DNA of 64,000 bases from Levilactobacillus hammesii DSM 16381 (GCF_001434395.1 NZ_AZFS01000016.1:1-64000); one strand, 5' to 3'; counted from the stretch's first letter, positions 46,593-55,768 are shown. The notes: generated by a model from the letters alone, not told the origin. Numbers and translations are program-made.

Positions 46593-47846
46593 ATGACTGA
46601 CAAGCCCAACATGTACTGTATTCATTGTGGAAAGGAGATTCCAGCTAACGTTCAATTCTGTCCCTACTGTGGCACGGATCAATCTAGCGTGCAATCAGAT
46701 AGCGACGCCCCCACATCGGCAGCTGTAACACCTGCTGGGCAACACCCTCAACCAGACCAGCCTCAAAAGATGAACATGCTGACGGCCCTCAAACAAGGGT
46801 TAACTGAGATGTTCACGATTGGTAAACGGACGAGCCGTGCCGGTTTCTGGTGGTTATACTTAGATATTTTTATCATTGGTTTAATTCTTAACCTCATACT
46901 TTCACCATTACTTAAGCAACTGGCTTTCAGCGGCGACTCTGTCTGGTTACTGTTGCTATTCCTGCTGTCCATCCCCTATGCGGTTACGACAGTAGCCCTG
47001 TTTACAGCAGAAATACGGCGGTTACATGATACCAACCGCTCTGGTCATTTCCTCTGGTTGCTGTTAATTCCATTGGTTGGTCCCATTATCGTCATTGTCT
47101 TTTTGGCACAGAAAGCCAAGCCGGCCGGCCAACGTTTCGACAAGACAACCCAACCTAAAGCTTGGGTTAAACAATGGTGGACTTGGGTCATTCTTGTACT
47201 CATCGCGGTGGCAACAACGGCCATGTTCAACCTATCGGCGCGTTACATGGATCCCAGTGCTTGGGAACAATCCGCAACCAGCCAAACTCAAAACGATGGC
47301 AATGCTAAGGCCGAGGACACCGACACAACGGATGATGACGATGACACGGACGATGAAAGTTCCGATGACACCATTGATCTGGGTGATTCGTCCATTGACA
47401 TTGCCGATAAGAAGGCCTATACCACGACTTTCTCTGAAACCTGGTCGGAATCAACCTTTGCCATCGACAAGGTCACGGTCTACAAAACGGATGGCGACTA
47501 CACGCAAGGCAGCGGTCACGATAAGACCTCATTTAACGGTGTTGTTAAGGTTCACATGAACATTGATGCTGGTCGCGACATTAACGCCTACCCATCGCAA
47601 GCGACGCTAAGCACCAACGATGGCCAACAGGTTGACTCCGACCTCGCCGACAGCGATGACTTTGACGGCGAGTTGGACTCGGGGACCCAGTCTGACGGGA
47701 ACGTCTACTTCCTGTTACCAACTTTGGACGACGTTTCAGATCTATCCAGCATTCGTCTCAAATGGTCGGCGGATTACGATACCGACGATTATGACGATGA
47801 CAACGCTTATAAAGACTTTGATGTGACGGTGCAGTTGAACCAGTAA
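46593..47846 (+). CDS. Zinc-ribbon DUF805-like membrane protein with an extracellular beta domain
   Basis: 417 residues. An N-terminal zinc ribbon (CIHCGKEIPANVQFCPYCG, about residues 9-27) is followed by a DUF805-type membrane part (about 60-215, four segments, RTSRAGFWW). An acidic stretch of Asp/Glu/Thr (about 230-265) links to a C-terminal domain (about 275-415) that looks like an extracellular immunoglobulin/DUF4352-like domain. Function unknown; probably envelope-related. TGGAGGATTC precedes the ATG. Confidence 0.82.
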   Translation: MTDKPNMYCIHCGKEIPANVQFCPYCGTDQSSVQSDSDAPTSAAVTPAGQHPQPDQPQKMNMLTALKQGLTEMFTIGKRTSRAGFWWLYLDIFIIGLILNLILSPLLKQLAFSGDSVWLLLLFLLSIPYAVTTVALFTAEIRRLHDTNRSGHFLWLLLIPLVGPIIVIVFLAQKAKPAGQRFDKTTQPKAWVKQWWTWVILVLIAVATTAMFNLSARYMDPSAWEQSATSQTQNDGNAKAEDTDTTDDDDDTDDESSDDTIDLGDSSIDIADKKAYTTTFSETWSESTFAIDKVTVYKTDGDYTQGSGHDKTSFNGVVKVHMNIDAGRDINAYPSQATLSTNDGQQVDSDLADSDDFDGELDSGTQSDGNVYFLLPTLDDVSDLSSIRLKWSADYDTDDYDDDNAYKDFDVTVQLNQ

Positions 47847-47857
47847 TTGTACTTTGT

Positions 47858-47901
47858 GTTTCCGTCTGGTGACTCTCTGCGGTTCGATTCCGCGGGGAAA
47901 C
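47858..47901 (+). other. tRNA acceptor/T-arm-like element
   Basis: GTTTCC (47858-47863) pairs with GGAAAC (47896-47901), enclosing GCGG / CCGC around a loop TTCGATT (47883-47889). The inner hairpin has the form of a tRNA T arm with its TTCRANT-type loop and the outer one that of an acceptor stem. There is no D arm, anticodon arm or CCA, so it is a minihelix or a tRNA remnant, not a functional tRNA. Confidence 0.45.
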
Positions 47902-48052
47902 ATTGCTCTTTGCCCTGATTAAAATCAGGACATTCCCCCCACTTAAAATCACAGCACAGATTACGCTAGAGACCGATCACAGAACGATGCCAACTTTCGT
48001 CCACTACCCGATGACGTTAAAAGCTGAGTACATATTTGAGGAGGAGTTTGAA

Positions 48053-48445
48053 ATGACTCGATTAAAAATTAACACTTGGACGGGTATCTTAGATATCGTC
48101 AACTGCGTTTTGTTCGCACTTTCCTGGTTTGTCATCTTCGGTGCCGCATTCAGTGACGCCAGCAATGGGGGTAGTTCAACCGATTCAGCAGCGACGTTCT
48201 TCTACGCAATGGCTTGGATTGGCGTAGTCCTGAATATCATTGCCCTGGTACAATCCCGTAAACACAACATCTCACTGGTAGGTTCAGTGTTGGGAATTAT
48301 TGGGAGTGCGCTCTTCGGCTTTACTGCTGCGTTAGCCTTCCCAGCAATGGTTGTCCTTATCGTTGCCGCTGTATTCATCATGTTACAGCACCCTCGTAAA
48401 AACTATGTTCCACAGAATGATGACTCACAATCGCGAGCTGACTAG
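48053..48445 (+). CDS. Small four-segment membrane protein
   Basis: 130 residues with four hydrophobic segments; family uncertain (DUF4064-like at best). The ATG at 48053 is preceded by GAGGAGGAG; the longest frame begins 50 codons earlier. Its leader resembles that of the zinc-ribbon gene upstream. Confidence 0.75.
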   Translation: MTRLKINTWTGILDIVNCVLFALSWFVIFGAAFSDASNGGSSTDSAATFFYAMAWIGVVLNIIALVQSRKHNISLVGSVLGIIGSALFGFTAALAFPAMVVLIVAAVFIMLQHPRKNYVPQNDDSQSRAD

Positions 48446-48490
48446 AAAAAATGTTACCGCCACGAAAAAGCTGTGGTGGTAACATTTTTT
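48446..48490 (+). terminator. Terminator after the 48-kb membrane protein gene
   Basis: AAAAAATGTTACC / GGTAACATTTTTT hairpin with inner CCAC / GTGG. Confidence 0.85.
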
Positions 48491-48666
48491 ATTCTGTAAA
48501 ACACCCCCACAAGTAAAACTTGGGGAGGTGGCATTAATTTGTTATCTTACGGCAGAGCTTGAACCCTTTACAGCTGCTTAACCGCATTTTTCCACATTTG
48601 ACGACCGCCAGATACATTAGATTTAAATCCGGGTAGAAATTAAGGTTTAGGAATAAAGTTCTACAA

Positions 48667-49017
48667 TTAACTTTCCATCTGATCACTTGAATTGTACCGC
48701 CGCTTAATGGTGATTTCACATTCTTCAATTTGCTGTTTCTCACGTATCAAATAATCCGCGACCATATGATAAATGATTGCAGCGTCCTGCTCAAGACCGA
48801 AGACGTCATAGATATCGCATAGAGCTGGTAATCCGTTAGCTTCGGCATATGTATTGCACTCCTGAAGTAATGCCACGGTCTTGTCCTCAACTTTCTCTGC
48901 CACGGCATGGTCATCATTAAGAAGATATTCCATGATATACTCTCCCAAAACCTCATAGAGTTTCAGCGCATACGATGTTTCTTGCATTTTACTAAGCGTA
49001 ATGATATTAACTGCCAT
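48667..49017 (-). CDS. Hypothetical helical protein
   Basis: 116 residues, strongly helical and acidic, no signal. Family unknown. The start is ATG at 49015-49017 with GGAGGTTAAATA upstream, so it is translated. It lies between the surface-protein stretch and the phosphoesterase island. Confidence 0.7.
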   Translation of the reverse strand: MAVNIITLSKMQETSYALKLYEVLGEYIMEYLLNDDHAVAEKVEDKTVALLQECNTYAEANGLPALCDIYDVFGLEQDAAIIYHMVADYLIREKQQIEECEITIKRRYNSSDQMES

Positions 49018-49428
49018 TATTTAACCTCCGATTCGTTGACCGCAACAACCATCAAAAACCATGAAGTGACCGTTAACTACACATTTCTTCTACTAAGAAT
49101 ACGCTAATTTTTCACTTTGTCCATCTAATAAGATCCCCGATGATTCTCTTATAGCTTGATGATGTTAAAAAAAGAACCTTCTCTGGATTCCACTAAAAAA
49201 GATCATTCAATTCTAATTGGTTCACAACCTCAACCGCCAACTCCTGTCCATATTGTGACGCTACGCATGAAGCACTGAACAAGCTCGGAAATAGAGCTCA
49301 GCAACGCCCAGTTGAATTACAATCTGGGTTTGAAAAACACATCTACTTGTACGCTGGGAGTTCACTAGAACAACGTGTATAGCTCCAGTATCGATCATTA
49401 AAATCCATCCTCAGAATATTATGATTGT
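49018..49428. other. Gene-poor left boundary of the phosphoesterase island
   Basis: 411 bases. Contains two short plus-strand frames (about 49157-49280 and 49195-49380) without ribosome sites, one with a CPYC motif; they could be gene debris. No terminator or repeat was identified. Confidence 0.4.
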
Positions 49429-50706
49429 TCAAAGATAACCTGTTATCACACGCTCTTGGCGACTATAACGCTGCCCAATATGCATCTCAAATCGCTGATC
49501 TTCCGCTGTCAGAATCAAATAACGAAAGGTTTCGCCGTCAGCATCAGTTAGATTGAAGCTTAAGTTTCGCCCAACAACCACGTCACGATTAAACCGATTA
49601 CGGTGCCCATGAATCGCAATCATTCCTGTTACGTCAGCCGAGTCGGCCCAAGCCTGATCAATGTCACGCGTGTAAACGGAATGCCGACCATCCCCCAACC
49701 CATGGGTCATAACATCGGTCGGCGCCAATGCCACACCTTTCGTCAGTGACTGTGGGTCACACCATTGTGCCACTTGGGTAGGTTCCAACCCGGCATGACT
49801 AAGCAGGAGTTTCTTTCCGGCAAATTTCACGGCATGATAAGTCCCCATGCCATCAATCAATTGATGGATCTCCTGGCGGGTAATCCCAGCTGAATTCAGT
49901 TGTGGTAAGGTCGTTTGCGAAAAATCATTCGCAGATTGACTGATCCGCTGTTCTTGATACCAAGCTAATAGACGATGCTCGTGATTACCTAAAATTTGAA
50001 ATCCATCATTACGCGCTAACAATGTGCGAATCACCCCCGCTGAATCGGTACCACGATCAATTGCATCCCCTAGGAAAGCGAAAGCCGTACCAGTCGAAGT
50101 TAATTCAGCCTGTTTTTCCTGTAAATTTTGTGCATCGCCATGGACATCACTGAAGATGACCAAGCGATTGATTTTGGGATGAGTCTGTATGAATTGAAGT
50201 GGACGTTTCAATTCTTCTAAAAACGCGGCCGGGCTAATGACCCTCCCTAGTCCCGTCCAATCGACCGTTTGATAACGTGATAAATACTTGGGTAGGCGTT
50301 GCTTAAATCCATCATCAGAATTTGCAGGACTCATAGATAAATGATTCTCATTTTCTGCCAGAGCATCTACAATGACAATCTCATACCCCCAAGCATCCCT
50401 GACAATATGGCGAAACCAACGCAACGTTTCCCGTGACAAGAGGTTAACGGCAAGAATAATCGGCCCTTGCGCATCGACTCGTTGCCGCATCAGTTGATCC
50501 ATCAACCGCTTAACCAAGGGCGCGGCCCCAGAATTAACCGCCGTACCAATGGTGCCATCAGAATGCAGCACCAATTGTGGATTACCAGCAGCCGCCCATA
50601 TTCGGGACTCTGTAAGAATATAAGGCTCTAAGCCTGGTTGATCAAACAACCACGTCTCCATCCCTGGTAGCCCTAAATAGGCATAGATTGTCTTGGTCGT
50701 TGCCAA
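49429..50706 (-). CDS. Two-domain protein: degenerate P-loop kinase-like domain plus PPP-family phosphatase
   Basis: 425 residues. Residues about 181-425 are a metallophosphoesterase with intact metal-site motifs SDVHGD (186-191), GDAIDRG (213-219), GNHEH (240-244), SHAGLEP and IHGHRN. Residues 1-170 resemble a polynucleotide-kinase-like P-loop domain (YAYLGLPG..., ILTESRIW, PIILAVNLLSRETLRWF, GYEIVIVDA), but the P-loop reads GLPGMETW where GxPGxGKS/T is expected, so the catalytic lysine is lost. This is the layout of bacterial PNKP/RNA end-healing enzymes, with a dead kinase. The ATG follows GGAATCG. First of four phosphoesterases in the island. Confidence 0.8.
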   Translation of the reverse strand: MATTKTIYAYLGLPGMETWLFDQPGLEPYILTESRIWAAAGNPQLVLHSDGTIGTAVNSGAAPLVKRLMDQLMRQRVDAQGPIILAVNLLSRETLRWFRHIVRDAWGYEIVIVDALAENENHLSMSPANSDDGFKQRLPKYLSRYQTVDWTGLGRVISPAAFLEELKRPLQFIQTHPKINRLVIFSDVHGDAQNLQEKQAELTSTGTAFAFLGDAIDRGTDSAGVIRTLLARNDGFQILGNHEHRLLAWYQEQRISQSANDFSQTTLPQLNSAGITRQEIHQLIDGMGTYHAVKFAGKKLLLSHAGLEPTQVAQWCDPQSLTKGVALAPTDVMTHGLGDGRHSVYTRDIDQAWADSADVTGMIAIHGHRNRFNRDVVVGRNLSFNLTDADGETFRYLILTAEDQRFEMHIGQRYSRQERVITGYL

Positions 50707-50784
50707 TACGATTCCTCATTTCTGTAAGTCCACGGTTACTGTCCAACGTGTCCCTCTATTTCAATTGAAGTTGCCTCAAAATAT

Positions 50785-51588
50785 TTATTTAAGTCTATAT
50801 TTGGTCCAAACACCATTCATCATTTCAAAGGATGAATAATGTTCATTTTCCGTATCATATTTGAGAATGGGCACAATCCCGCTAGTAACTGAGTGGCCAT
50901 CAATAAAGAAATGATTGTCGTGATCCCAATACACTTTACCCAAATAAGCGTTATCGTTAGCAACTTCTTCGGAATGAATATGCCCACTAATAATATCCTT
51001 GTAAAATTTACCCGTAGTCGCCGGAAATTTACCCGTGAAGATATCATCCATCGTCCCTTGTTTCCAGTATTCCCCGGCCTCTTCATCAATGCCGGCATGC
51101 ACATAAATCTGATTTGACCGCTCATAGTATCGCTGCTCCGTCATCTTTTGCTTTAGCCACTTGAATAGCTCCTGGTGCCGAACCGCTTCTACCACCTCCA
51201 GACGGATCAGTTCATCCACACTAATTGGCTCGCTACTATTCACCTGAGCCCGACTGGCATCCTTAATTTCTTCCAGCTCAGCCGCGCTCAGAAAACTTTT
51301 AACTGTTTTAAAATCTACAAACGATGGCTCAAAAGTCTCCGTATTTTTAGGAAAAAGCCAATTGCAAAACCATTCATCATGGTTCCCAAGTAGCGTAATC
51401 ACTTGATTGGGATGAGCTTGTTCGAGAGCCATTATCTCATTTAAAACCTGTAAAGATTCGTTCCCACCATCTACGTAATCCCCAACGAATAAGAGCTGGT
51501 CAGCTGTTTTTAGTTGAATATGGTCTAGTGCCTGCTTCATAGCCACATAGCAACCGTGAATATCACTCATCGCATAGATTATTGACAT
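50785..51588 (-). CDS. PPP-family metallophosphoesterase
   Basis: 267 residues. Motifs SDIHGC, GDYVDGGN, GNHDEW, HAGID and SGHIH are all present, as in the ApaH/PrpE/lambda-phosphatase group of protein Ser/Thr or nucleotide phosphatases. Substrate unknown. The ATG at 51586-51588 follows AAAGGAATT; the longest frame begins 8 codons earlier. It is 55 bases downstream of the next phosphatase gene and so likely co-transcribed. Confidence 0.88.
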   Translation of the reverse strand: MSIIYAMSDIHGCYVAMKQALDHIQLKTADQLLFVGDYVDGGNESLQVLNEIMALEQAHPNQVITLLGNHDEWFCNWLFPKNTETFEPSFVDFKTVKSFLSAAELEEIKDASRAQVNSSEPISVDELIRLEVVEAVRHQELFKWLKQKMTEQRYYERSNQIYVHAGIDEEAGEYWKQGTMDDIFTGKFPATTGKFYKDIISGHIHSEEVANDNAYLGKVYWDHDNHFFIDGHSVTSGIVPILKYDTENEHYSSFEMMNGVWTKYRLK

Positions 51589-51643
51589 TGTATTAATTCC
51601 TTTCCTGAGCACCTCTTAGAAATTAGCAAACACACTAGCCCGC

Positions 51644-52450
51644 TTAATCTTCAAATTTGTCAATTAGCATCCCCGTTTCGCTATCGAACACACCGATATT
51701 CCCCAGATCTTGCAAATCATTTCCGCCAGCTCCGCCATCCATCAAATATCGGGGGAATTCACCCGGATACTGAATCGCGTAAATGGAATTATCAGTCGAT
51801 TTAATTTTATCTTCGGGGACCTGACCTTCTGATCGCGCATATTTTCCGGAAATCCAACCATTAGCCGTGTGACCCGTAACGATGCTCATCGGCAAGGGAT
51901 TGCGTCCGAATATCCCAAAGCTTGGTGAACCAGCATACCAGTAGTTGGCTCGTAACCACAAGCGATCATGGTCTGAGGTGTCACGAATGGGATCAGCTAA
52001 GGTCAAATCTAAACCCGCATGCACAAAACAGATCTTTCCCACCGTATACGTTAGTGGCAGGGCGCGTAACCAAGCCAGTAGCTCTGGTTTATATGCCAGT
52101 ATCAGTTGCCGATCTTGACTCACGCTTCCATCGCCACCTAAAGACGCGGCAACGGTTTTTAACGTGTTATCGCCACCAAAAGTTAACCACGCTTGCCGTT
52201 GTTCGTTGGTAAAAAAATTGACCGCTGCCTGTTCGTGATTTCCCATTAAAACGACCGTGTGTTGCGGATCCGCTAGCTGGCGGGCGTGAATCTTTTCGAG
52301 TAATTCAAAACCTTGGTTTGGCCCATAACTGTCAATATAGTCACCATTGAAGACCGTGATGGCTTCTGGATACTGTGTCTGTACCTGTCTTAAACGTGCC
52401 AAAATTTCGACATGTCCGTGTAAATCTCCCAACGCAATAATAAGCGCCAT
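51644..52450 (-). CDS. PPP-family metallophosphoesterase
   Basis: 268 residues with motifs GDLHGH, GDYIDSYG, GNHEQ, HAGLD and TGHT. It ends DLGNIGVFDSETG, closely like the 53.0-53.9 kb protein, so the two are paralogues. GGGAGGGG precedes the ATG. Substrate unknown. Confidence 0.88.
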   Translation of the reverse strand: MALIIALGDLHGHVEILARLRQVQTQYPEAITVFNGDYIDSYGPNQGFELLEKIHARQLADPQHTVVLMGNHEQAAVNFFTNEQRQAWLTFGGDNTLKTVAASLGGDGSVSQDRQLILAYKPELLAWLRALPLTYTVGKICFVHAGLDLTLADPIRDTSDHDRLWLRANYWYAGSPSFGIFGRNPLPMSIVTGHTANGWISGKYARSEGQVPEDKIKSTDNSIYAIQYPGEFPRYLMDGGAGGNDLQDLGNIGVFDSETGMLIDKFED

Positions 52451-52509
52451 ATTAAGCCCCTCCCTTACTAAAACTATCCTTCAACGTAAACGGCACCTGT
52501 GCACCGTCT

Positions 52510-52926
52510 TTATTCATCAGCATCAAGATCCGCATATCGCTTTTTGACAGCAGCCAGAAAAACTAGCTCTTGTTGAGAATACTCGTCCGCAAACTCTTGC
52601 ACTTCGAAACTACCCGGGTCTTCCGCTAAAAAATGTAAGACTTCATTGAAGGTGTGCGCCTCTTCTGGATAGTTGTGACGGCGAGCATGACTGTTCCAAA
52701 AGTGATAGGTTAAGCCACTTCCGATAAATTCACTCATCACATCATCAATATCACCAATTTCCGGACCATCCCCCACTCGGAACGTCAACCGCTCTCCGAG
52801 GCGCCAGCCAAATTCCTTCCGCATTCTTTTTTCTAACTGGCTTTCCTGGTCTGCCTGCCGGACCCGTTGTAGCGCCAACGTATCTACTACCCATAAATTC
52901 TTTTTAGGTAAGTAGGTTGGACGCAT
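52510..52926 (-). CDS. Hypothetical protein in the phosphoesterase island
   Basis: About 138 residues, charged and helical at the C-terminus, no signal; the family is unknown to me. It lies 59 bases upstream of one phosphatase gene and 117 bases after another, on the same strand. ATG 52924-52926 is preferred over the adjacent GTG because of AAGG spacing. Confidence 0.65.
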   Translation of the reverse strand: MRPTYLPKKNLWVVDTLALQRVRQADQESQLEKRMRKEFGWRLGERLTFRVGDGPEIGDIDDVMSEFIGSGLTYHFWNSHARRHNYPEEAHTFNEVLHFLAEDPGSFEVQEFADEYSQQELVFLAAVKKRYADLDADE

Positions 52927-53043
52927 CACGCCTTCGTACTGTCTTTCAAACCGACGATCTTGATGATTTCGATACCATATTTGAATGATCTTAAAAATGA
53001 CTAAGAACCTCCTATGACCGATAGTCGACGTCCAAAATTTTCA

Positions 53044-53850
53044 TTACTCACTATCTTCAATTGCCTCAATGAGTCGGCCTGTATCTGCATCAAATACCCC
53101 AATGTTGCCAATATGGTTGACTGGCCCTGAGTGGTTACCGCCATCAATAAAGAAACGAGCATACTCATTTTTGTACTGAACTGTTAATATACCACGTGGG
53201 CTGACGGTACGATTGCGCAAAGTCTCCTGAGAAGGTTGACCGTCATAGATACCGGTTATTAGACTCGTGGGGGTGTGTCCACTGATAATTGCTGCATCCA
53301 AAGGATTATGCGCGTAATTCGGGTAAAAAGCGGAGTACCAGTACGGTTCACGCATCCATAGTTTATCGTGCTCAGAAGTTTCTTTGACAGGGTCAGCTAA
53401 AGTCAGATCGATGCCCGCGTGAACGACAATCAAATGACCAATCCTCACTGACATTGGCAGAAGTCCGATCCAGGTGATTAGAAAAGCGTATTTCCTTTTC
53501 ACCAGTTCGATAGCTTCCCACAAGTCGGCTGGAGACTGAGTAAAGGTTAAGGAAAGTTCTTCGATTATGTCATCACCCCCCGCTTCGAACCAGTCAGTAT
53601 TCTTTCCAGTCAAACTTTGCCACAATAGCTGATCATGGTTACCCTTAATCACGTGAATCTTGTCTGGCTCGGCAATTTTCATTTTTCTAATGGTATCCGC
53701 AACGGCTAAACCGGTGTGGTGATGGATGCTGTCTTGATAGTCTCCGCCAAAAACTACATGAGCGCTTGGATAGCGACGACGTAGCTCTTTGATTTTAGGG
53801 AAAACAAAGAGCTGACCATGAATATCTGAGACACATATCACAGGGCACAT
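53044..53850 (-). CDS. PPP-family metallophosphoesterase
   Basis: 268 residues, motifs SDIHGQ, GDYQDSI, GNHDQ, HAGID and SGHT. Paralogue of the 51.6-52.5 kb protein (same length, shared ending HIGNIGVFDADTG). The second metal motif reads GDYQD instead of GDxxDRG, which is also seen in the other two short paralogues. AGAAGGAGCG precedes the ATG. Confidence 0.88.
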   Translation of the reverse strand: MCPVICVSDIHGQLFVFPKIKELRRRYPSAHVVFGGDYQDSIHHHTGLAVADTIRKMKIAEPDKIHVIKGNHDQLLWQSLTGKNTDWFEAGGDDIIEELSLTFTQSPADLWEAIELVKRKYAFLITWIGLLPMSVRIGHLIVVHAGIDLTLADPVKETSEHDKLWMREPYWYSAFYPNYAHNPLDAAIISGHTPTSLITGIYDGQPSQETLRNRTVSPRGILTVQYKNEYARFFIDGGNHSGPVNHIGNIGVFDADTGRLIEAIEDSE

Positions 53851-53955
53851 ATCATTCGCTCCTTCTATATTTCATATGATACTTTTTATTAAAAAACTCC
53901 CCTAGCAATTTGGGAAATTCAATTCCCTAAATTTAGTTTATACCGCCACATACCC

Positions 53956-54639
53956 TTACAAGTCAACTTCGATAATCGCATGGTCAGAAAAAAGTTCTTC
54001 ACGAGGCGTCATACAGCCATCATCAATCCGTTCGTTTTGGAACGCTCGCCCATTCCTGACAAAAATATAATCCAACTGATTACCAAACAAGGAGGTTGAC
54101 CGATCTGGCAAAATGCTCTGGAAATTAGGTAAATGTATGCTCTCCCCTCGTCGTGGATTGAAATCGCCAATAATCAGGTCAGCGTTTCCCTCTTCTGCGA
54201 CTGCTACTACCTTTTTAGAAAAGTCTGCATAAGTTGGATCATTGGGCTGTGGAAAGTGAACCCCTAGCATCGTGATTCCATTGACATCTAAAATTCTCCA
54301 CTTTCCTGATTTTGATACAATTCCAGTACCATCGCTAGTTTTCTGACAATTTGCTGTACGTCTCACAGCAACAACGACAGCGGCGTACCAGGAACGATTA
54401 AACCCCTGAGGATAATAGAACCGATATTTCTGTGACAGTCGATCAACTATACGGGGGAAGATTGCTTGGTCCTCCTCCAAAAAGAAGATCACGTCCGGGT
54501 GCCTTGTCGTAATTTTTTTTATGATCCGTTCTATCCGCAGTTCATCTGAGATCCCACTCTTTTTTAAAACTACACTGCTTCTATCGATGGGTGGAATATT
54601 TGCCGCCATCACGCTTGTCGTGTCTTTCTCTCTTGTCAT
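53956..54639 (-). CDS. Endonuclease/exonuclease/phosphatase (EEP) family protein
   Basis: About 227 residues. EEP metal and catalytic motifs are present in order: MAANIPPI near the start, FFLEED, VHFPQP, GDFNPRR, LDYIF and SDHAIIE. Family members cut DNA, RNA, lipids or nucleotides; the substrate is unknown. The ATG at 54637-54639 follows AGAGGAGAAA. A stump of a second copy lies directly upstream. Confidence 0.88.
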   Translation of the reverse strand: MTREKDTTSVMAANIPPIDRSSVVLKKSGISDELRIERIIKKITTRHPDVIFFLEEDQAIFPRIVDRLSQKYRFYYPQGFNRSWYAAVVVAVRRTANCQKTSDGTGIVSKSGKWRILDVNGITMLGVHFPQPNDPTYADFSKKVVAVAEEGNADLIIGDFNPRRGESIHLPNFQSILPDRSTSLFGNQLDYIFVRNGRAFQNERIDDGCMTPREELFSDHAIIEVDL

Positions 54640-54659
54640 ATTCTTTTCTCCTCTCATGA

Positions 54660-54740
54660 TTAACGGGTAACCAGATCGTCTTTCAAAATCGCGTCACTTC
54701 CTTCGACGAACGGAATATTTGCTGCCAACACGCCTGCCAT
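54660..54740 (-). pseudogene. 26-codon stump of a second EEP gene
   Basis: Begins ATG (54738-54740) after AGAGGGAAAA and reads MAGVLAANIPFVEGSDAILK before a stop at 54660-54662. The intact EEP gene reads SVMAANIPPIDRSSVVLKK at the same point. DNA around both starts is also similar. It is the 5' remnant of a tandem duplicate. Confidence 0.75.
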
Positions 54741-54764
54741 ATTTTTCCCTCTTTTCATGATTAT

Positions 54765-55550
54765 TCAAAGGAACGGATGATTGGCTTCCTTTTCAGCCCA
54801 ATACCATCGAGCCAAGTAGATGAGCTTACGAACCTCAACGGGATCCCATAGTAGTGATTTACCAGCATCCTCTGCCTGTTGAAATCGTTCTCCAAAATCA
54901 ACAGCAGCTTCCAACAACCAAGGATCTTCCAGAAATAAAATTTGACGACAATAGTCGCTAATTCCGCTAGCCTGATTTCTGAAGGGTTTTAAGTTAAAGG
55001 CATTATCCAAGTACAATTCAAACATTTTCTGCTCAGAATGTGTGAAGCCTTTGAAAATACGCTGCGAGTTCTCTGTATAGTATTGATTTAGTTCGACCAA
55101 AAATACCGGCAACCATGGGGACTTAGGCAATTTTCTCTCACCCAACATTGGCATCAAACTAAAATTGAGATAGCTAGAAGTTCGTCCAACACAATCTGCC
55201 CAAAGATCACTTAAATTTTGGACTGATCCTGGTACACTAGGTTGCTCAAGAACACCACTTGGTATTGCATCAAACTTGAAGTCCAAAGTCCCCGATACCA
55301 TAGTCTTATATCCAAGTAACTGATGATTTTTTGAGCCATGTTTTAGTTTGAACGCCATCCCCTTATTAAAGCGAGCATCCCCTTCGCCGCCAAACCAAAC
55401 ATCATCTGAAAAATCCCACCGAACATGACTATATGTTATCCATAAAAACTCCATTGCTGCCATTGATGACTCGGCATCCGGATGCTTTAATCTTTCTTTC
55501 CTGTCAAAACCTGGATTCTTAGTGATATCTACTCTCATGAAATCAGCCAT
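54765..55550 (-). CDS. Hypothetical protein in the island
   Basis: About 261 residues, rich in aromatic residues, no signal or membrane segment. I do not recognise the family. The ATG at 55548-55550 lies after AAAGG (spacing about 11); an in-frame TTG 11 codons earlier is possible. It precedes the EEP stump on the same strand. Confidence 0.7.
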   Translation of the reverse strand: MADFMRVDITKNPGFDRKERLKHPDAESSMAAMEFLWITYSHVRWDFSDDVWFGGEGDARFNKGMAFKLKHGSKNHQLLGYKTMVSGTLDFKFDAIPSGVLEQPSVPGSVQNLSDLWADCVGRTSSYLNFSLMPMLGERKLPKSPWLPVFLVELNQYYTENSQRIFKGFTHSEQKMFELYLDNAFNLKPFRNQASGISDYCRQILFLEDPWLLEAAVDFGERFQQAEDAGKSLLWDPVEVRKLIYLARWYWAEKEANHPFL

Positions 55551-55768
55551 TAGAAGCGCAACCTTTCTCTTGTTCACCTTCAATAGTGCCCTGCATTAAT
55601 TTTTCCGATGTGACTACTCTAACGACTCGTATTTCTTTCGGACCCAGCAACTCCTCCACCGATAAAGTTATGCTATTACCGTTCCATATATCTCATATTA
55701 GCGAAGTTTCAATCATTTGTCAAGAATCTACGTCCGGTGGACACTCAAATGAACGCTAACAAATATAT

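Noticed and set aside
47077-47559. 160-codon frame inside the zinc-ribbon protein gene
   Set aside because: Shadow of the real gene caused by its Asp/Thr-rich codons.
47858-47901. A functional tRNA gene
   Set aside because: No D arm, anticodon arm or CCA; kept only as a tRNA-like element.
49157-49380. Two short plus-strand frames, one with CPYC
   Set aside because: No start codon with ribosome site and no family; could be debris or chance.
53905-53940. Hairpin after the EEP gene
   Set aside because: AATTTAGGGAA / TTCCCAAATT pairs, but the T run is 10 bases further on and the fold is ambiguous, so it is not listed as a terminator.
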